Shown piece after piece: positions 8,577-15,898 of a stretch of 64,000 nucleotides of DNA; within the stretch, counting starts at the first letter, position 1, and each line of letters begins with the position of its first letter. The notes below the pieces were generated by a model. That model worked only from the letters and a program-made list of their open reading frames with translations, did no database searches and was not told the DNA's origin. The DNA is from UBA7672 sp044224605 (GTDB lineage: Bacteria; Pseudomonadota; Alphaproteobacteria; Caulobacterales; Hyphomonadaceae), in assembly GCA_044224605.1 (NCBI GenBank), contig JBGAKC010000009.1:1-64000 (forward strand), in the 5' to 3' direction. The position numbers and the translations under genes are program-made.

Positions 8577-8724
8577 GACCTTCTCCGGTTCGATTTGGTC
8601 GCCGGAGAAATGATCATGGAGCAGTTCGGTTCCATTGCCCGATCGTCAACCGAGGAATGCCCAACGGCTCCAGCAGGTTTCGCGCGATTACCTTCCGTAC
8701 ACGTTCAATCGACAGGGGACACGC

Positions 8725-9288
8725 ATGGCCACATCACCTGAACAAGCCATGGCGAGCATGATCGCCAACATGAAAGCCAAGACCGGCAAGTCGCTGGACG
8801 AATGGCTCAAGATCACCGCGAAGACGAAGCTCGCGAAGCACGGCGAGATCGTGAAAGTGCTCAAGGCGGATCACGGCCTCGGCCACGGCTTCGCCAACCT
8901 CGTCGCCCACAAGACGCTCAGCTCCGATGCTGGCTCCTCCGACGGCGACGATCTCCTCGCCGCGCAATACGCCGGCGCCAGGGCCGGTCTCAAGCCGATC
9001 TACGACAAGCTGGTTGGCGTCATCGAAGGTTTCGGCGAAGACGTCGAGCTCTCACCAAAGAAAGCCTACATGTCGCTCCGCCGCTCGAAACAGTTCGGCC
9101 TCATCCAGCCCTCGACCGCCACCCGCCTCGACCTCGGCCTCAACCTCAAAGGCGTCACGCCAAAGGGCCGCCTCGAAGCCTCTGGCAGCTTCAATGCCAT
9201 GTGCTCCCACCGCGTACGCCTGGAAAAACCCGCCGATGTCGATGCGGAGGTCAAAGCCTGGCTGAAGCAGGCCTACGACGCGGCGTGA
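8725..9288 (+). CDS. DUF4287 and DUF5655 domain protein
   Basis: I take the ATG at 8725 (MATSPEQAM), which follows GACAGGGGAC, over the longer frame. Residues 1-60 match DUF4287 (KTGKSLDEWL, HGLGHGFANLVAH). The C-terminal half matches DUF5655 (YDKLVGVIEGFGEDVELSPKKAYMSLRRSKQF, then the RLDLGL strand and SHRVRL). Proteins with this pair of domains are widespread and are predicted to be nucleic acid or transport related, but no activity is established. It stands alone between unrelated genes. Confidence 0.8.
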   Translation: MATSPEQAMASMIANMKAKTGKSLDEWLKITAKTKLAKHGEIVKVLKADHGLGHGFANLVAHKTLSSDAGSSDGDDLLAAQYAGARAGLKPIYDKLVGVIEGFGEDVELSPKKAYMSLRRSKQFGLIQPSTATRLDLGLNLKGVTPKGRLEASGSFNAMCSHRVRLEKPADVDAEVKAWLKQAYDAA

Positions 9289-9340
9289 CCTTCCGCGCAG
9301 CCGTGCTAGTGTTTCCCCGGTGGCTTTTGGGGGAACACAG

Positions 9341-9979
9341 TTGCGCATTTTCGCGACACTCTTCGCCGTATCGCTTCTCGCTGCCTGCGCGTCGGGCGCG
9401 CTGCCGTCAGAACAGGCGTCGCCGATACCTCCGGGCTTCGATCTCGTTGCGAAGCGCAAGGAGGCGGTCGTCATCCCGGAGGATAAGCGCGGCTATTATC
9501 ACGTCGTGACGCCCGGCACGGCCTACAGCGTGGCGCTGGACAAGCAGATGCGTATCGCCGCCATCTACTTGGACGATGCGCCGCCGTCTCCGCCCGTCAG
9601 CCATCCGGAAGGCGACCCGAACCGCGAAACGCTCGACAAGGCGCACGGCCCGGCGTCGCTCAAATCGCTCCCGGACCGCATTGAGTTTACGCTCTGGTCG
9701 AACAAGCGCGACGGAACCGTCTTGATGATCAAGAATGGCGAACGCAAGCCGATCATCTATTACGCCGCCCTGATCCACGGCGTCGCTGTGCCGGAGAACT
9801 TCGAGCTCACGACGATCTGCGCGGTTGGCGGCGGCAAGATTAACTTCGAACACTGGTACGAACAGGTGGATGGCATCGCCATCCTCAAGGTGCTCGATCC
9901 CCCGCCCTCCGACACAACCATCTGCCTCGACCCCACCGGGAACTACGAAAAGCCGCGCTGGTACACGATCGACGAGTAG
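9341..9979 (+). CDS. predicted lipoprotein, unknown function
   Basis: A TTG at 9341, 6-7 bases after GGGGGAA, gives a clean lipoprotein signal ending in the lipobox LLAAC. The GTG at 9320 would add seven residues that spoil it, so I prefer 9341. The mature part (about 190 residues) is polar, with a Pro-rich segment (DDAPPSPPVSHPEGD) and a pair of cysteines (TTICAVGG and TTICLD) that could form a disulfide. I do not recognise a family. Envelope location is well supported; function is unknown. Confidence 0.7.
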   Translation: MRIFATLFAVSLLAACASGALPSEQASPIPPGFDLVAKRKEAVVIPEDKRGYYHVVTPGTAYSVALDKQMRIAAIYLDDAPPSPPVSHPEGDPNRETLDKAHGPASLKSLPDRIEFTLWSNKRDGTVLMIKNGERKPIIYYAALIHGVAVPENFELTTICAVGGGKINFEHWYEQVDGIAILKVLDPPPSDTTICLDPTGNYEKPRWYTIDE

Positions 9980-10124
9980 CTGCTCGAGCGATGAACGCAC
10001 CCTCGTGGTTCGACTGATTCATGGCGCGCCATCGCAGACAGCGGGCGACGCTGTCCATCGCATGCCAACGGTGAAGACATGCCCGCATGCAAGATGTGCT
10101 CGCGGCCTCAGCTTAGTCTTCTGT

Positions 10125-10364
10125 CTATCGGCGACGAGTAACAGTTCTTGTCATCAGCGCTATGGTCACGACCGCTGCCGAAGCCACAGCCAGGTAGTCA
10201 AAAATTCGTGGCGTGGCTCTTGAGGTCAACGACGGGTCGTTCTCGCGCCAACGCCTTCGCTCATTCCCGGCGAGGGGCCCATCCGTCGCAGCCGCACTCC
10301 CTTCGGCAGGCTGCTTGACGTGCTCAGGATCGGTCCACGCGGTGTCGCCGTTAGCCCGCGCCAT
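10125..10364 (-). CDS. possible small tail-anchored protein
   Basis: A 79-residue frame starts at MARANGDTAW, runs through a polar, charged stretch, and ends in a hydrophobic segment (IFDYLAVASAAVVTIALM) with a basic tail (TRTVTRRR), like a C-terminal membrane anchor. No good ribosome binding site precedes it and no family is recognised. The longer frame reaching 10691 has a poor composition and is not supported. Low confidence. Confidence 0.25.
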   Translation of the reverse strand: MARANGDTAWTDPEHVKQPAEGSAAATDGPLAGNERRRWRENDPSLTSRATPRIFDYLAVASAAVVTIALMTRTVTRRR

Positions 10365-10674
10365 CGCGCGCCGTCTCGTCGATGTGTTTCGTCCGATACC
10401 GAGGATCAGGCTGCAGCGTTGGCGCGTAAGGCGAAGCAACAGCACGCTCGCCTGCATGTTTATCGCCCATCCCATCGAAGCGCTTGAGCGGCCGATGCCG
10501 CCGCACTTCGCTGACGACAGCTGGCGTTTTCGTCCTTCGTAGTAGGCCAGGCCAGCGCCATGCGGGGGATCGCGGGCGCATCCCCCGCTGCCACAATGGT
10601 TACCGGCTTGTTTACGAAAAACCTCGCATTGACCGCTTGCAAAAAGCACAAAAAGAGAACACAAGAGAGAACGA

Positions 10675-10689
10675 GAACGGAGCAAGAAC
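10675..10689 (+). promoter_or_regulatory. SOS box directly before a small gene
   Basis: GAAC-GGAGCAA-GAAC exactly matches the alphaproteobacterial LexA site GAAC-N7-GAAC. Its last base abuts the ATG at 10690, and the GGAG in the spacer is also the ribosome binding site. Two further GAAC tetramers lie at 10657 and 10669, but not at N7 spacing. LexA bound here would cover the translation start region. Confidence 0.6.
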
Positions 10690-11046
10690 ATGAGCTGGGC
10701 AAACGGAGCGGTGAACTTCTGCGGCGCGCAAGGCGCGAGCTACAAATTCGAGCGTTTCGGCGCTGAGCAGGACTGGGCGAAGGTCGCCGGCGTGGTTCTC
10801 TTCGCGGCGCCGGAAGGCAAGTCCTGGCGCATCATCCGCGTGGCCGATCAGGGGGGAGTTGAAGGCGATGTCGCCACCTTCTGGCGCTGGCGTGAAGCCC
10901 GCCGCTATGGCGCCACCGCGATCTTCATCCGCCGCAACGCCGACATCGCAAGCCGCCGCCGCGAGGCCGCTGATCTGGCGTCCGGCCTCGACCCGGTCTT
11001 CGCGGCAGGAAGCGAGCTTGCCATCGAGATGCAACTCGCAGCGTAA
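10690..11046 (+). CDS. small conserved-looking protein, probable SOS regulon member
   Basis: The 118-residue protein has no signal peptide or membrane segment. It is basic in the middle (WRWREARRYGATAIFIRRNADIASRRR) and hydrophobic-amphipathic elsewhere (WAKVAGVVLFAAPEGKSWRIIRVAD). I do not recognise the family. The ATG is set by GGAG 8 bases upstream, inside the SOS box. A strong hairpin with a T-rich tail follows the gene, so it is probably a single-gene transcript. A damage-induced role is inferred from the operator only. Confidence 0.7.
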   Translation: MSWANGAVNFCGAQGASYKFERFGAEQDWAKVAGVVLFAAPEGKSWRIIRVADQGGVEGDVATFWRWREARRYGATAIFIRRNADIASRRREAADLASGLDPVFAAGSELAIEMQLAA

Positions 11047-11110
11047 CAGAACCTCGTCATCCGGCGTTTTGGGGTTCTCCGCCCCTGGGAGCGCCGCATG
11101 AAACGGGAAG

Positions 11111-11139
11111 CGGGCCCGCGGAGATGATCCGCGGGCCCG
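11111..11139 (+). terminator. strong terminator after the SOS-box gene
   Basis: A perfect 12-bp stem CGGGCCCGCGGA / TCCGCGGGCCCG with a 5-base loop is followed by GTCCGTTTT. It can end the plus-strand small gene and possibly also the convergent VWA gene. Confidence 0.75.
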
Positions 11140-11176
11140 GTCCGTTTTGGTCAGTCAGTTGCGGAAGGGCGAAGGG

Positions 11177-12949
11177 CTATTGCCCAACCCCGCCATTGGC
11201 CGGCTTGAGCGTTTCCTGGCTCGCGGCCGTCTTGGCCAAACGCGCCAGGTTCACGAACTCGGCCCGATACCCGAACTTGTCCTCGCCCTTGGCGCCGCTG
11301 GCGAGATCAATGACGCGGTCCCACGTGAAGCTCTTGTCGAGATACGGGTCGCCGCGCAGCATCGATCCGTACGCCGCCACCGCCGTCGCGAAGCGCGTGG
11401 ATTCGGGCGCCTTCGAGATTTCCGACACCTCGTCAGACGCCGTCACCGGCCGGTCGATCAGCTTGGATTTGCTTTCGCCCGGCAGCTTGTAGCGCACCTT
11501 CAGGAACGCGAACTCGCTCGAGTTGCCTTCCACCTTGGGCGCCTGCTGGTAACGGCTCGGATCAACCAGCGTCGCTTTCGACCCAACCGGGGTCAGTTCA
11601 TAGATCGCCGTCACCGACGACCCGGCGCCGATCTCGCCCGCGTCCACCTTGTCGTTGTTGAAGTCCTCGCGATTCAGCAGCCGCGTCTCGTACCCGATCA
11701 ACCGGTATTCCGTGACCTTCGCCGGATTGAACTCCACCTGGATTTTCACATCGTCCGCGATCGAGAACATCGACCCCGAGAGATCGTCATTCAGGATCTT
11801 CCGGCCTTCGTTCAGGTTGTCCACGTACGCGGCCATGCCGTTGCCGGACTGAGCGAGCTTTTGCATCAGCAGGTCGTTGTAATTTCCGCCGCCGAACCCG
11901 AGCACGGAGAGATAGACCCCACTCTCTCGCTCACGGCTGACGAAGTCCTCCAGCTTCTGCGGGTCCGCGATGCCGACGTTGAAATCCCCGTCGGTCAGCA
12001 GCATCACCCGGTTGACGCTCTTCTTGTCGAAGTTCTGCTTCGCCAGGCTGTAGGCTAGCCGCAATCCTTCGCCGCCCGCCGTCGATCCACCGGCCGACAG
12101 CCGGTCCAGCGCCGCGATGATCTTACTTTTCTCGGCGCCCGATGTCGGCGCCAGCACTTCTCCCGCCGCGCCCGCATAGACCGCGATCGCCACATGATCA
12201 TGCGCCGTCAGCTCATTCACCAGCAGCTTCAGCGACTGGATCGCCAGCGGCAGCTTGTTCTGGTCCGACATCGACCCCGACACATCGATCAGCAGCGTCA
12301 GATTCAGCGGCGGCCGCTGGTCCCTCTTGAGGTCGTACCCCTGAACCGCCACATGCATCAGCTGCCGTCCCTCAGCCCACGGCGAGGGGACGATTTTCAC
12401 CGTCGTTTCGAATGGTTTGTCTTTTGTCCGTGGAAGATCGTACCCGTAGTCGAAGTAATTTATCATCTCCTCGATGCGGACCGCATCTTTCGGCGGCAGA
12501 TAGCCGGCGTTCAGCATGCGTCGCACGTTCGAGTAGCTTGCCGTGTCCACGTCGATCGAGAATGTTGAAACCGGTTCCTGCGCGACCAGTTTTACGCTGT
12601 TGATCTTTACATCTTCGTACTTGTCGCGATTGATGTCGCCAGGCATTGGCTGCGGCGCCAGCTGGGCGATGGTCCCGCCCGCATAACCAGGCGCCATCAT
12701 CTTCGGTGCGGGCATGCCGACAGGCGGTGGAGCCGGCGGCGGCGCGTAGGCCTGCAAAGGCAGCGCGGCGTCTGCCGCAACGCGCGAGCCGGTCACGACC
12801 ACATTGTCTCTCCCTTCGGCGACCGCCACCTCGTTCTGGGTGGACACTCGTCCGAGTTCGTCAGTTGGTCCGGAGGCGGGTGGTGAAGCGCACGCCGCGA
12901 GGGTCAATGCGGAAGCTGCGAAAAGGAAGTTTGTCTGGAAGCGAGTCAT
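11177..12949 (-). CDS. YfbK-type von Willebrand factor A lipoprotein
   Basis: The 590-residue protein starts with a lipoprotein signal (lipobox LAAC, Cys20), then a disordered Pro-rich linker (about 60-105), the VWA N-terminal domain (VSTFSIDVDTASYSNVRRML), a VWA domain with the metal-binding motif DVSGS (D222, S224, S226), and a C-terminal region that fits DUF3520. This order is that of the YfbK family. MIDAS residues are intact, so divalent metal-dependent binding is likely. Residues 50-56 read VVVTGSR, which resembles the plug-region motif of TonB receptors. The partner protein is unknown. Confidence 0.9.
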   Translation of the reverse strand: MTRFQTNFLFAASALTLAACASPPASGPTDELGRVSTQNEVAVAEGRDNVVVTGSRVAADAALPLQAYAPPPAPPPVGMPAPKMMAPGYAGGTIAQLAPQPMPGDINRDKYEDVKINSVKLVAQEPVSTFSIDVDTASYSNVRRMLNAGYLPPKDAVRIEEMINYFDYGYDLPRTKDKPFETTVKIVPSPWAEGRQLMHVAVQGYDLKRDQRPPLNLTLLIDVSGSMSDQNKLPLAIQSLKLLVNELTAHDHVAIAVYAGAAGEVLAPTSGAEKSKIIAALDRLSAGGSTAGGEGLRLAYSLAKQNFDKKSVNRVMLLTDGDFNVGIADPQKLEDFVSRERESGVYLSVLGFGGGNYNDLLMQKLAQSGNGMAAYVDNLNEGRKILNDDLSGSMFSIADDVKIQVEFNPAKVTEYRLIGYETRLLNREDFNNDKVDAGEIGAGSSVTAIYELTPVGSKATLVDPSRYQQAPKVEGNSSEFAFLKVRYKLPGESKSKLIDRPVTASDEVSEISKAPESTRFATAVAAYGSMLRGDPYLDKSFTWDRVIDLASGAKGEDKFGYRAEFVNLARLAKTAASQETLKPANGGVGQ

Positions 12950-13034
12950 AACGAGTCCCCATTGCTCGATTCAGTTCGAGGAGGGGGCGCTTGGATTGGG
13001 GCAGGTTTGCGTCGCCGCCGCGACGCTCTGCGCG

Positions 13035-14909
13035 CTATTTCTTGCTGGGTTGAGGGCGCTGCGCCCGGATCCAGTCCGCGATGTCGAGCTCGAGAACGGG
13101 TAGCGGGCGAGGTCCCGGGCCAAGGATCGCCTGATGGAACGCCTTGATGTCGAACGTCGTCTTCAATTGTTGTTGCGCCGTGTTCCTCAGCCTGCGGATG
13201 GTTTCCCGGCCCGTCATGTAGGCGCAGGCCTGGCCGGGCCAGATCGTGTAGCGATCCACTTCGAACTCGACGTCGGCGCGGCTCATGCCCGTCGTGGTTT
13301 CGAGATAGCTGACCGCCTCCGCCCGCGACCATTTCATGGCGTGGATACCCGTGTCCGCCACCAGCCGCGCCGCGCGGAACAGCAGCGACTGGAGGTAACC
13401 GAGCCGTCCCATCTTATCGTCTTTGTACGCCCCCAATTCGTCCGCGAGGTCTTCTGCATAAACGCCCCAGCCCTCGCTGAAGGCTGGCCACGACACGAGA
13501 TAGTTCAGCAGCGACTGGTCAGGGCGCTCGCGCGCCATACCGGCTTGGATGTGATGCCCTGGCACGGCTTCATGGAAGGTCAGCGTCGGCAGCGCCCAGG
13601 TCGGAAAGTCGAGCGTCGAGCGGAGATTAATGTTGTATGTCGCGGGTCGCGAACCATCAAGCGGGGCGGCCTTGTAGTACGCGCCGGGGGCTGTTTCCTG
13701 CGAAACCAGCGGCGCCTCGCGCACCTCGACCTTGCCTTTCGGCCCGACGATCAACATCCGCCCCATCGCCGTCTCGGCCCACTTCACCCGCTCGCGCGCG
13801 GCATCCATGAGCGCCGTCCGGCCTTCGGGCGTCTCGGGAAAAAGATAAGCCGGGTCCATCGCCAGCGTGCGCAGCCGCCCGCCGACGCTGCCCTCGACCT
13901 GGCCGATCTCGGCAAGCAGCGGTTCGATCTGCGCGCTGATCTGATCGACCATCTTTAGTCCGGCATCATGAAGCTGCTTCGGCGCGATATCCGTCGATGT
14001 GTAAAGTCTCAAGGCGTCCCGATAGTACGTCTCGCCATCCTTGATCTTCCAGACGCCGGGTTCTTCCGGCGTATTCGGCAGCGTCTTTTCGATCAGCTTC
14101 GCCAGCGCGACGTATTCGTCTTTCACGGGCCCCGCCACCTGCGTAGCCGCGCGTGTGGTCAGCTTGCCGATCTCGCTTTCAGGGATGTCAGGAATCTGCG
14201 CGAGCGATTCCGTGAAGTACACGACAAGCGGATGCTCGCGCGCCACAACAGGCGTCAGACGTCGAACACGGTCGAGCGTCCGCTGCAATACGGCGCGCGG
14301 AGGGATGACGCCGGTGCTGATGTCCACCTCGAAACGGCGGCGTTCGTCGCGCATCGCTTCGTCCATGTGGTCGAGGCGCGTAAGCCAGGCTTCTGCATCC
14401 GGTCGTGATCGCACGGGCGCATGCAGCGTCATGAATTTCACGAGGTCGCTGTAAGCGCCATCGGCGAAAGTGATCAGGTAGGGGCTAGCCCAGCCGAGCG
14501 ATGTGTAGCCATGGTCATGGCCTTCAACTGCAACGCTCGCGCGTAAAACAGCCGCCACGGAGTCGTACGTCCGCTGCGCGTCACGCGTCAGTTCCGAGCG
14601 GTCGATCTCCTCAATCTGGCGAAGGAAGTCGAGCCGGGCGACGCGCGCGCGCTCCGCCACCGCCATCGAGCGGTCATTCAGCAGGGCGTCGTACGTGCGC
14701 CCGAATGCCTCCCGGGACAGGCCGAGCGCATCGGCCTGCTCAGGCGACCGGGACATTTCCGATTGGCCAATCCGCTGGATCAGGGCCGCCAGCTGCGGGT
14801 CCGCAACGACCTGCGAAGGTGAACAAGCTGCAAGGATGGACGCCGCAAGGGCGCCTCCCAGGGCGAAAATCAGGGCCTTGAAAGGAGTTTTCCAGTCCAG
14901 TCCGGCCAT
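13035..14909 (-). CDS. DUF885 family metallopeptidase-like lipoprotein
   Basis: I start at the ATG at 14909 (MAGLDWKTPF) because it gives a normal signal with lipobox LAAC; the frame extends 19 codons further but without a better site. The body matches DUF885, with the zinc-binding motif HEAVPGHH near residue 445 and the conserved EGWGVYAE that follows. DUF885 proteins are predicted secreted metallopeptidases. The 624-residue length is typical. It is divergent from sapC with about 70 bp between the starts, so the two may share a control region. Confidence 0.88.
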   Translation of the reverse strand: MAGLDWKTPFKALIFALGGALAASILAACSPSQVVADPQLAALIQRIGQSEMSRSPEQADALGLSREAFGRTYDALLNDRSMAVAERARVARLDFLRQIEEIDRSELTRDAQRTYDSVAAVLRASVAVEGHDHGYTSLGWASPYLITFADGAYSDLVKFMTLHAPVRSRPDAEAWLTRLDHMDEAMRDERRRFEVDISTGVIPPRAVLQRTLDRVRRLTPVVAREHPLVVYFTESLAQIPDIPESEIGKLTTRAATQVAGPVKDEYVALAKLIEKTLPNTPEEPGVWKIKDGETYYRDALRLYTSTDIAPKQLHDAGLKMVDQISAQIEPLLAEIGQVEGSVGGRLRTLAMDPAYLFPETPEGRTALMDAARERVKWAETAMGRMLIVGPKGKVEVREAPLVSQETAPGAYYKAAPLDGSRPATYNINLRSTLDFPTWALPTLTFHEAVPGHHIQAGMARERPDQSLLNYLVSWPAFSEGWGVYAEDLADELGAYKDDKMGRLGYLQSLLFRAARLVADTGIHAMKWSRAEAVSYLETTTGMSRADVEFEVDRYTIWPGQACAYMTGRETIRRLRNTAQQQLKTTFDIKAFHQAILGPGPRPLPVLELDIADWIRAQRPQPSKK

Positions 14910-14981
14910 ATGATTCGCTTTGGTTGAGGCTGCCAGAGTTTTCCGATAAGGACCGCCCAGCATCAAGTCAGGAGCTACTTA

Positions 14982-15767
14982 ATGAGCACTCCAGCCCCAG
15001 GCGGCCAGCCCGAGCTGACCGGCCAGGTCATGTTCTACAAGCGGCCGGAGCCGCTTTCCCTGGAGAAGCACAGGAATCTTGGCGTCAAGCAGGTTGCGGC
15101 CCCGTTCTCGTTCCTGAAGACGGCGCATGCTGTTCCGATCACGGTCAGTGAGTTTGGCGTTGCGGCGACGTGCTTCCCGATCATCTTCGTCGGCCCGGAA
15201 AAGACGCCGGTTGCCGTAATGGGCGTCCGCCAGAACGAGAACGAATATGTGGACGCGTCCGGCCAGCCGGACCCGGACACCTACCTGCCGGCCTTCGTGC
15301 GCCGCTATCCGTTCGTATTCGCGTCGGACCCGAAGAGCGACAAGCTCCTTCTCTGCGTCGACACCGAAGCCTCGATGGTTTCGAGCACGCCGGACGTGAA
15401 ATTCTTCGAAGGCGAGCAGGCCTCCAAGTTCACGCAGGACGCGATCGAGTTCTGCAAGGAATTCGAGCGTCAGCGCCGCGCCACGATCGAGTTCGTCGAG
15501 ATGATCGACAAGGCCTCGCTGTTCGAACAGAAGTCCGTCGCATTCACCCCGCGCGATGCCCAAGGCAACCCGGGTCCGACGCAGAAGATCGCCGACTACT
15601 GGGCGATCTCCGAAGAAGGCCTCAACGCCCTTCCGGACAGCAAATTCCAGGACATTCGCAATACGGGCGCCCTGGCTGCCGTTTACGCTCATATGGTGTC
15701 GCTGATGAACTGGCAGCGCGTGATCCAGCGCACGATGCGCCGGCTCTCGGCCGAACAGGCAAACTGA
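14982..15767 (+). CDS. SapC family protein
   Basis: The 261 residues match the SapC family throughout: FYKRPEPLSLEKHRNLG near the N-terminus, AHAVPITVSEF, the YVDASGQPDPDTYLPAFVRRYPFVF block, and the C-terminal DYWAISEEGLNALPD. The family takes its name from a gene linked to S-layer protein processing, but its biochemical role is not established. AGGAG lies 8 bases before the ATG. No S-layer, protease or type I secretion gene is nearby, so an S-layer link is not supported here. A palindromic hairpin follows the gene. Confidence 0.9.
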   Translation: MSTPAPGGQPELTGQVMFYKRPEPLSLEKHRNLGVKQVAAPFSFLKTAHAVPITVSEFGVAATCFPIIFVGPEKTPVAVMGVRQNENEYVDASGQPDPDTYLPAFVRRYPFVFASDPKSDKLLLCVDTEASMVSSTPDVKFFEGEQASKFTQDAIEFCKEFERQRRATIEFVEMIDKASLFEQKSVAFTPRDAQGNPGPTQKIADYWAISEEGLNALPDSKFQDIRNTGALAAVYAHMVSLMNWQRVIQRTMRRLSAEQAN

Positions 15768-15801
15768 TATCGCCTCTAGGCGAAACTGCGTGTCTCACGT
15801 T

Positions 15802-15829
15802 CCGGGGAGGGGTCTAGACCTCTCCCCGG
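15802..15829 (+). terminator. palindromic hairpin after sapC
   Basis: The 28 bases CCGGGGAGGGGTCT / AGACCTCTCCCCGG pair fully, with one G-T pair and no free loop as drawn. It separates sapC from the DsbD-like gene. The downstream tail TTGCGTTCTTA is only moderately T-rich. Confidence 0.6.
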
Positions 15830-15898
15830 TTGCGTTCTTACCTCCAGCGATCGCGCTGGCGCTGTAACTTTCGAAGCGCCGCCTGCGTACAGGCTGGT

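Larger units (their letters stand above)
9980..10689. other. 710-bp region with little coding support
   Basis: Several overlapping frames are open here, as expected at high GC, but none has a convincing ribosome binding site and family match. The best candidate is the minus-strand ORF at 10125-10364, listed separately. The last 60 bases become A-rich and carry four GAAC tetramers, including a full SOS box next to the following gene. Confidence 0.5.
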
